From the NCBI GenBank assembly GCA_016124455.1, contig WGNQ01000016.1:62001-126000 (forward strand): a DNA stretch of 64,000 nucleotides, in the 5' to 3' direction. Origin of the DNA: Sideroxydans sp. Lineage in GTDB: Bacteria > Pseudomonadota > Gammaproteobacteria > Burkholderiales > Gallionellaceae. The position numbers and the translations under genes are program-made. Below the pieces are notes generated by a model that searched no databases, was not told where the DNA came from, and saw only the letters and a list, made by a program, of their open reading frames with translations. Positions 26,897-35,416 of this stretch are shown here, one piece after another (the stretch's first letter is position 1; each line of letters begins with the position of its first letter).

Positions 26897-26930
26897 GGTT
26901 TCACCGTTAGAGGTCGATATCAGATACAGG

Positions 26931-27773
26931 CTACACCATATACCCTTGGTTCAGTGTCCGTCTATTTTCATTATGCACGGTGCTCCCTCCTTCCCGTTGC
27001 TGTGCCAGCCATGCCAGCCAGTTGTCCATGCCCTCGCCGCTGGTGGCCGACAGGCGAATGATCTCGATATCGGGATTGACCCGGCGCGCGTTGGCGCAGG
27101 CCTGCTCCACGTCGAACGACAGGTACGGCAGCAAGTCGCACTTGTTGAGCAGCATCAGCTTGGCGGCACGGAACATATCGGGATATTTGAGCGGCTTGTC
27201 CTCACCTTCGGTCACGGACAACACAACCACTTTGGCCGCCTCGCCCAGGTCGAACGAGGCAGGGCACACCAGGTTGCCGACATTCTCGATGAACAGCAGC
27301 GAATCCTGCCGCGCTTCGAGCTGTGCCAGCGCATGACCTATCATGTCGGCATCGAGATGGCAGCCCTTGCCGGTATTGATCTGGATTGCCGGCACCCCGG
27401 TGGCGCGGATGCGCTCGGCATCGTTCTCGGTCTGCTGATCGCCTTCGATCACCGCCATCGGAACCTGGCCCTTGAGTGCATGCAGGGTACGCACCAGCAG
27501 CGTGGTCTTGCCGGAGCCCGGACTTGAAACCAGGTTCAGCGCCAGCACGTTGCGGCCGGCAAACAGGATCCGGTTATGTGCCGCCCGTGCATCATTCTTG
27601 GCCAGCAGATCCTGCTCGACCTGGATGCGGCGCGTCGCCGCCGGCTGTGCTTCGGTCACGGGTGCGGGGACCGGCGTCCGGTACGACAGTGCGCCGCGCG
27701 GTTTGCCTCGCGGCGCGGCTGCCCGGCCGTTGATCAGTACGCTGTCGCTGCCACACCCACAAGTCGTACACAT
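26931..27773 (-). CDS. hypB: Hydrogenase nickel incorporation GTPase HypB
   Basis: 280 residues. It inserts Ni into [NiFe]-hydrogenase large subunits with HypA, driven by GTP hydrolysis. The N-terminus MCTTCGCG is the high-affinity nickel motif. A Pro/Arg-rich linker (about 10-50) lacks the long His-rich stretch found in some HypB proteins, so nickel storage is unlikely. The SIMIBI GTPase domain has [15 protein letters not shown] (P-loop), [15 protein letters not shown], the metal-site cysteine and histidine in [22 protein letters not shown], and the NKCD-type guanine motif in LLNKCDLL. It follows hypA by 3 bases in one operon. Confidence 0.97.
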   Translation of the reverse strand: MCTTCGCGSDSVLINGRAAAPRGKPRGALSYRTPVPAPVTEAQPAATRRIQVEQDLLAKNDARAAHNRILFAGRNVLALNLVSSPGSGKTTLLVRTLHALKGQVPMAVIEGDQQTENDAERIRATGVPAIQINTGKGCHLDADMIGHALAQLEARQDSLLFIENVGNLVCPASFDLGEAAKVVVLSVTEGEDKPLKYPDMFRAAKLMLLNKCDLLPYLSFDVEQACANARRVNPDIEIIRLSATSGEGMDNWLAWLAQQREGGSTVHNENRRTLNQGYMV

Positions 27774-27776
27774 GAT

Positions 27777-28115
27777 CTATTCCACCTCGAGTTCTTTCAC
27801 CCGCATTTCGCTGCCGCCGGTAATCCGCACCGGGCCGCTGCATGCCGGACACAACGCAAACTGGTCCTGCAGCGCCACCGCCTTGCCGCAAGCCTGACAC
27901 CAGCCCGCGCCGGGCAACTCCAGGATTTCCAGCCGTGCGCCTTCGGCTATGGTACCTCGCGTCACGGCATCGAAGCAAAAACGCATTGCTTCCGGCTCCA
28001 CTGCGGCCAGCGCGCCCATCTCCAGCACCACGGTACGAACCCGGCCACACTGCTGGGCACGCACCGTATCCTCGACGATTTGCAGCACGCTCTCGGCCAG
28101 CGACATTTCATGCAT
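27777..28115 (-). CDS. hypA: Hydrogenase nickel-incorporation protein HypA
   Basis: 112 residues. The N-terminal MHEMSLAESVL gives the nickel-binding amine and His2. The zinc site is formed by two cysteine pairs, CQACGK near residue 73 and CPACSG near residue 89. HypA docks on the hydrogenase large subunit and passes Ni from HypB. It is the first gene of hypAB, divergent from hoxF with 176 bases between the starts. Confidence 0.97.
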   Translation of the reverse strand: MHEMSLAESVLQIVEDTVRAQQCGRVRTVVLEMGALAAVEPEAMRFCFDAVTRGTIAEGARLEILELPGAGWCQACGKAVALQDQFALCPACSGPVRITGGSEMRVKELEVE

Positions 28116-28291
28116 ATTCCGGTTACCGGATTCACCTGTAATGGTTTAATCTTAATCCGTGAGCGCCGGCCAGCCAACCATAATTGGAATTTAGCGAAAT
28201 TTTAATTTTTACGCCGGACTTCATCCGCTAGAATATGGCGGCAAGTCGTTCCTCCCCGCTCTTGGGCAGGACGCAGCCACGGGAGCGTTGC
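28116..28291. promoter_or_regulatory. Divergent hypA/hoxF control region
   Basis: A 176-base AT-rich spacer between the two divergent hydrogenase transcripts. A short palindrome TCCGG-TTA-CCGGA lies at 28118-28130, just ahead of hypA where its Shine-Dalgarno would be. On the plus strand TAGAAT (28229-28234) is a possible -10 box for hoxF, but no clear -35 accompanies it. No sigma-54 -24/-12 element was found. Confidence 0.35.
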
Positions 28292-30091
28292 ATGCCGGAC
28301 ACCGCCGTTTTGGACATCGCCTATCTGGACGCCATCGTCGAGCGCCATGGCCGCGATGCAAACAACCTGCTGCAGATCCTGGTGGAAGCGCAGGAACGGT
28401 ACGGCTACCTGCCGCCTGCAGTGGTCGATGCGCTCGCGGCGCGACTCGCCATCCCGCGCGTCAAAATCGAGGGCGTCGCAGAGTTCTATTCCTTCCTCCA
28501 CCTGCAGCCGCACGGCACCTACCGCGTGCTCTTTTCCGACAATATCACCGACCATATGCTGGGCAGTGGCGCGCTGATGAAACAGCTGTGCCATGAACTC
28601 TGGGTCGAGCCGGGCAAATTGTCGGAAGATGGCCTGGTCAGCGTAAATGCCACCTCGTGCACCGGCATGTGTGACCAGGCGCCGGCCATGCTGGTCAACG
28701 GCCTGCCCATCGCCAACCTGAGTGCGCCGCGCGTGGAAAACATCGCCGAGCTGATCCGCAAACGCGTACCGCTGGCCGACTGGCCTGCTGAATATTTCAG
28801 AATCGAGAACCATATCCGGCGCAAGGATGTGCTGCTGAACAGCGCCTTCCAGCCAGGCAGCGCGCTCGCCGCACTGCTGGCGCGCGGCGGCGCGCAGACG
28901 CTGGATGAAATAAAACTGTCCCGCTTGCGCGGGCGCGGCGGCGCAGGGTTCTCCACCGCTGCAAAATGGGAAGCCTGTCGCGCCGCAGCGGGCGAACAGC
29001 ATTACGTGGTATGCAACGCGGACGAAGGCGAACCCGGCACCTTCAAGGACCGCGTACTGCTCACCTCATACGCCGAAATGATGATCGAAGGCATGACGCT
29101 GTGCGCGCACATCATCGGCGCACGACAGGGTTTCATCTATCTGCGTGGCGAGTACCGCTACCTGCTCGACCATTTGCAGCAGGTATTGCAGCGCTGCCGC
29201 GAACAGAACCTGCTGGGACAAGACATTCTCGGCAGTGCCGGTTTCGATTTCGACATCACCATCCATCTCGGCGCCGGCGCCTATATCTGCGGCGAGGAGT
29301 CGGCATTGATCGAATCACTGGAAGGCAAGCGCGGCACGCCGCGCAATCGCCCGCCGTTCCCGGTAACCCATGGCTACCTGAACCAGCCGACGGTGGTCAA
29401 CAACGTCGAAACCTTCGCTGCCGCGAGCCTGATCGCGCTCAATGGCGGCGCCTGGTATGCAGACATCGGCACGCCTGCATCCAGCGGCACCAAACTGCTG
29501 TCGGTATCCGGCGATTGCGAAAGCCCGGGCATCTATGAATACCCGTTTGGCGTGACCGTGGAGCAAGTGCTGGCCGATTGCGGTGCCAGCCACACCCAGG
29601 CCGTGCAGATCAGCGGGGCGGCCGGCAAGTGCATCGCCCCCGCCGAATTCGGCCGGCGCATCGCCTTTGAGGACATCCCCACTGCGGGCGCCTTCATGGT
29701 GTTCGACCAGCGCCGCGACATGTTTGAAGTGGCGCGCAATTTCGTACACTTTTTCGCACATGAAAGCTGCGGCTTCTGCACGCCGTGCCGCGTCGGCACC
29801 TCGTTGCTGAAGAACATGATGGACAAGCTCGCACACGGCCACGGCTCCCCTTACGACCTTACCGAAATCGAACAGCTCGACCAGCTGCTGCTGTCGATGA
29901 GCCACTGCGGCCTCGGCCATTCCGCCTGCAACCCGGTACTGGATACCATCGCCAAATTCCGCCCGGCCTATGACCGGCGGCTGGCGCACCGGGAATACGT
30001 CCCGGCATTCAATCTCGATCGCGCGCTGACCCAGGCACGGCAGATGACCGGCCGCAACGATGCCGGCGCACACCTGGGAGAATACGAATGA
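28292..30091 (+). CDS. hoxF: NAD-reducing hydrogenase diaphorase large subunit HoxF (NuoE-NuoF fusion)
   Basis: 599 residues from the ATG at 28292 (GGGAG upstream); an earlier in-frame ATG at 28235 lacks support. Residues 1 to about 160 are NuoE-like and the rest NuoF-like. The FMN/NAD region has LRGRGGAGFSTAAKWE near residue 212 and YICGEESALIESLEG. The [4Fe-4S] ligands are in CGFCTPC (about 492-498) plus Cys near 538 (SHCGLGHSAC). In the NuoE part only the second cysteine pair (SCTGMC, about 122-126) is present; the first is replaced by LFSDNITDHM. It passes electrons between NAD(H) and HoxU. First gene of hoxFUYHW, overlapping hoxU by 4 bases. Confidence 0.96.
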   Translation: MPDTAVLDIAYLDAIVERHGRDANNLLQILVEAQERYGYLPPAVVDALAARLAIPRVKIEGVAEFYSFLHLQPHGTYRVLFSDNITDHMLGSGALMKQLCHELWVEPGKLSEDGLVSVNATSCTGMCDQAPAMLVNGLPIANLSAPRVENIAELIRKRVPLADWPAEYFRIENHIRRKDVLLNSAFQPGSALAALLARGGAQTLDEIKLSRLRGRGGAGFSTAAKWEACRAAAGEQHYVVCNADEGEPGTFKDRVLLTSYAEMMIEGMTLCAHIIGARQGFIYLRGEYRYLLDHLQQVLQRCREQNLLGQDILGSAGFDFDITIHLGAGAYICGEESALIESLEGKRGTPRNRPPFPVTHGYLNQPTVVNNVETFAAASLIALNGGAWYADIGTPASSGTKLLSVSGDCESPGIYEYPFGVTVEQVLADCGASHTQAVQISGAAGKCIAPAEFGRRIAFEDIPTAGAFMVFDQRRDMFEVARNFVHFFAHESCGFCTPCRVGTSLLKNMMDKLAHGHGSPYDLTEIEQLDQLLLSMSHCGLGHSACNPVLDTIAKFRPAYDRRLAHREYVPAFNLDRALTQARQMTGRNDAGAHLGEYE

Positions 30092-30789
30092 GCAGCTTCA
30101 CGCTGGACGGCCAGACCGTCACCTTCGATGCCGGCCAGACCATCATGCAGGCGGCGCTGGCTGCCGGCATCTACATCCCGCGGCTGTGCTACCACCCGGA
30201 CCTCAAGCCGCACGGCTCGTGCAAGCTGTGCACGGTCAAGGTCAACGGCCGCCAGGCCTCATCCTGCACCTACCAGGCCCAGGATGGGCTGGTGGTGGAA
30301 AGCAATACCAGCGAACTCAACGATGAACGCCGCGCGCTGCTGCAGATGCTGTTCGTCGAGGGCAACCACTTCTGCCCGTCATGCGAAGCCAGCGGCAACT
30401 GCCAGCTGCAGGCCACCGCCTACGAACTGCAGATGATGACCCCGCATTACGACCATTTCTATCCCGACCGGCCGCTGGACGCCTCGCACCCGGATTACCT
30501 GCTCGATTTCAACCGCTGCATCCTGTGCTCGCTGTGCATACGCGCAAGCCGCGATGTGGACGGCAAGAATGTGTTTGCCCTGTCCGGCCGCGGCATCAAT
30601 ACGCACCTCATCGTCAACGCCGCATCCGGGCAACTGGCCGATACCGGTTTTTCCGGCGACGACAAGGCGGCGCACGTCTGCCCGGTGGGAGTGATCCTGA
30701 AAAAACGTAGCGGCTTCCGCGTACCCATCGGCAAACGCAGTTATGACATCCGCTCGATCGGCGACCTGGCGGAACCGGGGGAAAGCTGA
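30088..30789 (+). CDS. hoxU: NAD-reducing hydrogenase diaphorase small subunit HoxU
   Basis: 233 residues, homologous to the N-terminal part of complex I NuoG. It is an electron-wiring subunit between HoxF and HoxY. In order it has a plant-type [2Fe-2S] site (PRLCYHPD, SCKLC, SSCTYQ; residues about 33-60), a His-Cys3 [4Fe-4S] site (GNHFCPSCEASGNC, about 92-104) and a ferredoxin-like cysteine group (NRCILCSLCIRAS with Cys in HVCPVGV). Its start overlaps the hoxF stop by ATGA, implying coupled translation. It lies in the cytosol as part of HoxFU. Confidence 0.97.
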   Translation: MSSFTLDGQTVTFDAGQTIMQAALAAGIYIPRLCYHPDLKPHGSCKLCTVKVNGRQASSCTYQAQDGLVVESNTSELNDERRALLQMLFVEGNHFCPSCEASGNCQLQATAYELQMMTPHYDHFYPDRPLDASHPDYLLDFNRCILCSLCIRASRDVDGKNVFALSGRGINTHLIVNAASGQLADTGFSGDDKAAHVCPVGVILKKRSGFRVPIGKRSYDIRSIGDLAEPGES

Positions 30790-30790
30790 A

Positions 30791-31339
30791 ATGACGGCGC
30801 CGCCCAAACTCAAGATTGCCACCACATCGCTTGCCGGCTGCTTCGGCTGCCACATGTCGCTGCTGGACATCGACGAGCGCCTGTTCGACCTGCTGGAACT
30901 GGTCGAATTCGACCGCTCGCCGCTCACCGACATCAAGCATTGCGGCGCATGCGATATCGGCTTCATCGAAGGCGGCGTATGCAATGCCGAGAACGTGCAT
31001 GTGCTGCGCGAATTCCGCGCCAACTGCCGAATCCTCATCGCGGTCGGCGCCTGCGCCATCAACGGCGGCCTGCCCGCACAGCGCAACCACCTGTCGCTGC
31101 CGTCCATTCTGGAGGAGGTCTACCACACCAGCATCGGCCTGGCGCCCGGCAATGCCATTCCCAACGACCCCGAACTGCCGTTGCCGCTGGACAAAGTGCA
31201 CCCATTGCACGAGGTGGTGAAAATCGATTACTTCATCCCCGGCTGCCCGCCCTCGGCGGACGCCATCTGGAAAGTGCTGAACGACATCCTGGCCGGACGC
31301 AAACCCGAACTCGGCCACGGACTGATGCACTATGATTGA
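30791..31339 (+). CDS. hoxY: NAD-reducing hydrogenase small subunit HoxY
   Basis: 182 residues. It carries the proximal [4Fe-4S] cluster next to the NiFe site: ligands in LAGCFGCHMSLLD, VGACAINGG and FIPGCPPSADAIW, a short small-subunit form without the medial and distal cluster domain and without a Tat signal. The enzyme is therefore cytoplasmic. The ATG at 30791 follows the hoxU stop by one base, with GGGGAAAG as ribosome-binding site. Further cysteines lie in HCGACDIGF and GGVCN. Confidence 0.97.
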   Translation: MTAPPKLKIATTSLAGCFGCHMSLLDIDERLFDLLELVEFDRSPLTDIKHCGACDIGFIEGGVCNAENVHVLREFRANCRILIAVGACAINGGLPAQRNHLSLPSILEEVYHTSIGLAPGNAIPNDPELPLPLDKVHPLHEVVKIDYFIPGCPPSADAIWKVLNDILAGRKPELGHGLMHYD

Positions 31340-31342
31340 GCC

Positions 31343-32833
31343 ATGAGCGATCAACTGGAAACCGCCAGCCATCCCGAAAAACTGCGCCGCGTCGCCATCG
31401 ACCCGGTATCGCGCGTCGAAGGCCACGGCAAGGTCACGCTGCTGCTCGACGAAAACAACCACGTGCGCCAGGCACGTCTGCACATTGTCGAGTTCCGCGG
31501 CTTCGAGAAATTCGTGCAGGGGCGCCCCTACTGGGAAGTACCGGTGATGGTGCAACGGCTGTGCGGCATCTGCCCGGTAAGCCACCACATCGCAGCCAGC
31601 AAGGCGATGGACCTGATCGTCGGCGCCAAACAGCTCACGCCCACGGCGGAAAAGATCCGCCGCCTGATGCACTACGGCCAGATCCTGCAATCGCACGCAT
31701 TGCATTTTTTCCACCTGTGTTCGCCGGATTTGCTGTTCGGCTTCGACAGCGACATCAGCCGTCGCAACATCGCCGGCGTAGCCGAAAAATACCCGGATAC
31801 CGCACGCAAGGGCGTGCTGCTGCGCAAGTTCGGCCAGGAAGTCATCCGCCATACCGCAGGCAAACGCATACACGGCACCGGCTCGGTACCGGGCGGCGTG
31901 AACAAGTCGCTGACCATGGCTGAGCGCAATGAACTGCGCCAGGATATCGATCAGATCATCGACTGGAGCCATGATGCCGTACAGCTGGTAAAGGAACTGC
32001 ACAGCCAGAATCCCGCGCTGTATGACAGCTTCGGCATTTTCCGCGCCAACATGATGTCGCTGGTCGGCGACAATGGCGTGCACGATCTTTACCACGGCTC
32101 GCTGCGCGGCCGCGATGCGGACGGCAGCATATTGTTCGACGGGGTGGACTATCAGAATTATGGCGTGCTGCTCGAGGAAGAGGTCAAATCATGGAGCTAC
32201 ATGAAATTCCCCTACCTCAAATCGCTCGGCAACAAACAGGGCTGGTACCGCGTCGGCCCGCTGTCGCGGGTGCAGAATTGCGACACGATGCCGACGCCGC
32301 TAGCCGAACATGAACGCCGGGAATTCGTCGCCTATGGCGGCAACCTCCCGCTGCATGCGCCGCTGGCCTACCACTGGACCCGCATGATAGAGCTGCTGTC
32401 CGCCGCCGAAACGATCAAGGAACTACTGCACGACGACGACATTACCGGAAATGAACTGATGGCCGGCGGCGAACGCGCACGGGAAGGTGTGGGCGTAATC
32501 GAAGCACCGCGCGGCACACTGATCCATCACTACCGCGTGGATGACAACGACCTGGTCACCATGTGCAACCTGATCGTTTCCACCACCCACAACAACCAGG
32601 CCATGAACGAAGCGGTGCGCCAGGTGGCCAGACGCTATCTGAACGGGCGCGAGGTCAGCGAAGGGCTGCTCAACCACATCGAGGTAGCGATCCGCGCCTT
32701 CGATCCCTGTTTGTCCTGCGCCACCCATGCACTCGGGAAAATGCCGCTCGAAGTGGAATTGCTCGACGCAACGGGACATACCCTGTCAGCGCTGGCGCGC
32801 TCGGCCGACGGCGGCTTCTGCACACCGGACTGA
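31343..32833 (+). CDS. hoxH: NAD-reducing hydrogenase large (NiFe) subunit HoxH
   Basis: 496 residues. The catalytic subunit that splits or forms H2. The nickel ligands are Cys74/Cys77 (RLCGICPVSHH) and Cys456/Cys459 (DPCLSCATH). Maturation should cut after His462, removing a 34-residue C-terminal tail starting ALGKMPLEV. The VSRVEGHGKVTL motif near residue 22 is the usual N-terminal signature. It starts 3 bases after the hoxY stop, and its TGA overlaps the hoxW ATG. HypA-F load the Ni and Fe(CN)2CO. Confidence 0.98.
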   Translation: MSDQLETASHPEKLRRVAIDPVSRVEGHGKVTLLLDENNHVRQARLHIVEFRGFEKFVQGRPYWEVPVMVQRLCGICPVSHHIAASKAMDLIVGAKQLTPTAEKIRRLMHYGQILQSHALHFFHLCSPDLLFGFDSDISRRNIAGVAEKYPDTARKGVLLRKFGQEVIRHTAGKRIHGTGSVPGGVNKSLTMAERNELRQDIDQIIDWSHDAVQLVKELHSQNPALYDSFGIFRANMMSLVGDNGVHDLYHGSLRGRDADGSILFDGVDYQNYGVLLEEEVKSWSYMKFPYLKSLGNKQGWYRVGPLSRVQNCDTMPTPLAEHERREFVAYGGNLPLHAPLAYHWTRMIELLSAAETIKELLHDDDITGNELMAGGERAREGVGVIEAPRGTLIHHYRVDDNDLVTMCNLIVSTTHNNQAMNEAVRQVARRYLNGREVSEGLLNHIEVAIRAFDPCLSCATHALGKMPLEVELLDATGHTLSALARSADGGFCTPD

Positions 32834-33324
32834 TGGTCGCCCCCATCCTGATTCTGGCCATCGGCAACGAGTCGCGCGGCGACGATGCCCTGGCGCCGCT
32901 GCTGTTACGCAAACTCGACCTGACCGCGACCCAGCAAGCACGTACCGAGTTGCTCGAAGAGTTCCAGCTGCAGGTCGAACATGCCATGGATTTAGCGGAG
33001 CGCGACCTGGTGCTGTTCGTCGACGCGGGAATGGATACGCCTGCGCCCTACAGTTTCTACCGCATCCAGCCGGGCGACAGCCGCACCCTGTTCAGCCATG
33101 CGCTGGCGCCCGAGGCGGTGCTTGCCACCTACGCCCAGATTTACCGGCAGGCGCCGCCGCCGGCGTTTGTACTGTGCCTGCGCGGCGAACAGTTCGAACT
33201 CGGCAGCGGCCTCTCGGCGCAGGCCGCGGCACACCTGGAACAGGCGCTCGAATTCATGCGGGATTTACTGCAGGAAACGACGGTCGCAGCATGGAACGCC
33301 CAGGGCATGCACTGCACGCCTTGA
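32833..33324 (+). CDS. hoxW: HoxH-specific maturation endopeptidase HoxW
   Basis: 163 residues. M52-type protease that trims the HoxH C-terminus once nickel is in place. The N-terminus ILILAIGNESRGDDALAPLL carries the family GNxxxxDD region with the metal-sensing acidic residue, and VLFVDAGMDTPAP holds the second Asp. The start ATG overlaps the hoxH stop (TGATG), supporting coupled translation; the frame is open farther upstream inside hoxH but that part is not used. It is the last gene of the hox operon; no hoxI or hoxE is present. Confidence 0.92.
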   Translation: MVAPILILAIGNESRGDDALAPLLLRKLDLTATQQARTELLEEFQLQVEHAMDLAERDLVLFVDAGMDTPAPYSFYRIQPGDSRTLFSHALAPEAVLATYAQIYRQAPPPAFVLCLRGEQFELGSGLSAQAAAHLEQALEFMRDLLQETTVAAWNAQGMHCTP

Positions 33325-33334
33325 GCGGCAGTAT

Positions 33335-34579
33335 TTATTTCGCGCCGGTAAGCGGCGCCGACTTGCCGACGCCTGACAGCCGGCGCCCGCTTACCGCCGC
33401 CGCCTTGGCCGTGTTCTGCTGCACGCATTGCTGCCACGCACCGCTGGAAGGGCTGGACGGGTCGGCTTTCAGCAGGCACTGGCATTCGCATGCCGCCGCC
33501 TCGTAGCAGGCGGAAAGATTGCCGGCTGTGCATGCGGCGTGCTGCGCCGAGCATTGTCCTTTGCAGACCCCGGTGAGCTGCAGGATTTTCTGCTGCACAG
33601 CCTGTTTGGCCTGTTGCCGTGCCTGTTCCTGTTGCTGGGTATGCACTCCCCAGCCGAACATCAGCAAGCCGGCCAGGAAAACCGCGCCGACCAGCCAGTT
33701 GGAGCGGGCCAGCACCGCACGCAGTTTCTTGCCGAAACTGGTAGGCCCCTTCGCCTCACCCAGCCCGAAACTCAGCAAGCCATAAGTTCCGCTTTTCGCA
33801 TGCAGCCGGTTGCAGGCATCGACACACTCGCCGCAGTTGATGCAGCTGTCGTAAGTTTCAAACTTGGTCGGATTGATGCCGGTAATGCAGGAGGCCGAGC
33901 AATAATTGCACTTGGTGCAGTCCGCGGAACGCGAGGCATCGTATTCGATGTGCAATGCATCCTTGGTCTTGAAAATGCGCTGCCCGATACGGTATACGCA
34001 AATGTAGTCGCAGAAGAAATAGCGGATCACAGCAATGTCCAGGAACACCAGGAACACGGTGAAGTAATACAGCCGCCGCATGAAGGTGGCGAGTTCGTTG
34101 CTGGAGTCGAACGTGATCAGCGACCAGACGTCGGCGGGCGTGAAAAAGAAAAAGAACGGCACGACCGACAGCACCATGGCCGCGCCCAGGAAAGCCAGCG
34201 TCAGGATGATCCAGTTCAGTGGCTTGTTCTTGGCGGCGGCAACTTGCAGGCTCTGGTCGATATCGACGCTGGCGCGCTTGCCCAGCAGCTTGTGCGTCAA
34301 TTTGTTGGCCCACTCCGACAGCAGGTTCTGCGGGCAGGCCCAGCCGCACCACACGGTACCGATGGTCATGTAGGTGAGGATGGGAGCCGTGGCAACCATC
34401 AATGCAAGGCCGAATATCAGGGCGTAATTCGACCACCAGATATGCTGGCCGAACACGACGAAACTGGCCGTCGTCAAATCGATCCTGAATATCCCTGAAA
34501 CGGGAACCAGCACGAACAGCAAAAGTGTAATCAGTTGCGTCAGTCTTCTTTTCCAGTGGAACTGTGTTGCCTGTTGCAT
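33335..34579 (-). CDS. CcoG/NapH-like membrane ferredoxin with Cys-rich C-terminal tail
   Basis: 414 residues from the ATG at 34579; an upstream in-frame ATG at 34672 precedes an unconvincing leader. It has four or more membrane helices (about 15-35, 50-70, 130-155 and 185-205) with the FixG/RdxA-like TVWCGWACPQN between the second and third and CDYICVYRIGQ after the fourth. A cytosolic ferredoxin part has CTKCNYCSASC and CINCGECVDAC, eight cysteines for two [4Fe-4S] clusters. A last helix (about 310-330) leads to a tail with eight cysteines (CKGQC...CYEAAACECQC) on the periplasmic side. The FixG C-terminal domain of true CcoG is missing. It probably transfers electrons across or to the membrane; substrate unknown. 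Confidence 0.72.
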   Translation of the reverse strand: MQQATQFHWKRRLTQLITLLLFVLVPVSGIFRIDLTTASFVVFGQHIWWSNYALIFGLALMVATAPILTYMTIGTVWCGWACPQNLLSEWANKLTHKLLGKRASVDIDQSLQVAAAKNKPLNWIILTLAFLGAAMVLSVVPFFFFFTPADVWSLITFDSSNELATFMRRLYYFTVFLVFLDIAVIRYFFCDYICVYRIGQRIFKTKDALHIEYDASRSADCTKCNYCSASCITGINPTKFETYDSCINCGECVDACNRLHAKSGTYGLLSFGLGEAKGPTSFGKKLRAVLARSNWLVGAVFLAGLLMFGWGVHTQQQEQARQQAKQAVQQKILQLTGVCKGQCSAQHAACTAGNLSACYEAAACECQCLLKADPSSPSSGAWQQCVQQNTAKAAAVSGRRLSGVGKSAPLTGAK

Positions 34580-34672
34580 GCTCTGCGCCTTGCCTGTGAT
34601 TTTCAATGAGTGGGGGAAGCCGGCACTGCCTGATCCCGCCTTCCGGGGCGGGACGGCATAAATCGCCGGCAA

Positions 34673-34975
34673 CTACTGCTTCCAGGCTCGATCCAGAACA
34701 GCCTGCGCCCGGTCATGGCGCGCCTTGGCTTCCTGATACTTTTTTCTGGACTGTGCTGCCTGCTGCTGGTCCGCGGCCAATTGCTTCTGCGCACGTTCCA
34801 GCTGTTTCCTGCTTGCCTCCACGCGCTGCACATCGGCATTGTAATCAGCCTGTGCCGCTGACATGTCCTGACGTGAGACCTCCACGGCCGTCTGCAGTGC
34901 GGACAAGTCCTTGGCCTGTGCCGCAGGCACCATGGACAGCATAAGCAACGCGGCGGCAATGTAATCTTTCAGCAT
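34673..34975 (-). CDS. Periplasmic coiled-coil protein, unknown function
   Basis: 100 residues from the ATG at 34975, which has AGGAG eight bases upstream; an alternative start eight codons earlier lacks one. A signal peptide ends PAAQA (about residue 21). The rest is a continuous heptad-like helix rich in Gln, Ala, Lys and Arg (VEASRKQLERAQKQLAADQQ and so on), as in OmpH/Skp-like or lysozyme-inhibitor-like helical proteins. Function is unknown. It lies 93 bases upstream of the CcoG-like gene in the same direction and probably shares its operon. Confidence 0.65.
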   Translation of the reverse strand: MLKDYIAAALLMLSMVPAAQAKDLSALQTAVEVSRQDMSAAQADYNADVQRVEASRKQLERAQKQLAADQQQAAQSRKKYQEAKARHDRAQAVLDRAWKQ

Positions 34976-35025
34976 TTCTATCTCCTGATGCCCGGTCAAA
35001 CACCAGTCATATTACCAGCAAACCG

Positions 35026-35376
35026 TTACAGCATGCCGGGCTGGTGCCAGCGCTGGGGCGGAGCGTCGTCCGGCAAGCGGCCATTGTGTATGGTCTGTTT
35101 CAATTCCTGCATGGCGTGCTGGGAAAACTTGGGGTTGAAGTTGTCCATCGCCCCCAGCAACAGCCAGGACACCGCCACCGGCTGGATCAGTGCCACAAAA
35201 AGAATGCCGAAGACTTCGGAAAGCAGGCGCAGGAACCGCCCGCGCCGGTAAAGTTCGCGCAAGTGGTCGCGGTATCCGGCCATCTTGCGATGCAGGGCAA
35301 TCGCTTCGCCCAGCACCAGCAGTGCACCGCCCATAAACCCTGCCAGCAAGGTCACTCTCAGTTCTATCGAGTCCAT
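35026..35376 (-). CDS. Small membrane protein, unknown function
   Basis: 116 residues with two hydrophobic segments (about 8-27 and 52-76) flanking a basic loop HRKMAGYRDHLRELYRRGRF. A polar C-terminal tail contains HAMQELKQTIHNG. The ribosome-binding site AAGGGGGG is strong. No family recognised. It lies 50 bases before the coiled-coil protein gene in the same direction, so the two and the CcoG-like gene may form one transcript. Confidence 0.6.
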   Translation of the reverse strand: MDSIELRVTLLAGFMGGALLVLGEAIALHRKMAGYRDHLRELYRRGRFLRLLSEVFGILFVALIQPVAVSWLLLGAMDNFNPKFSQHAMQELKQTIHNGRLPDDAPPQRWHQPGML

Positions 35377-35416
35377 TCTTCCCCCTTATCGAAACTTGCG
35401 TAAATCGCCTGCCCCC

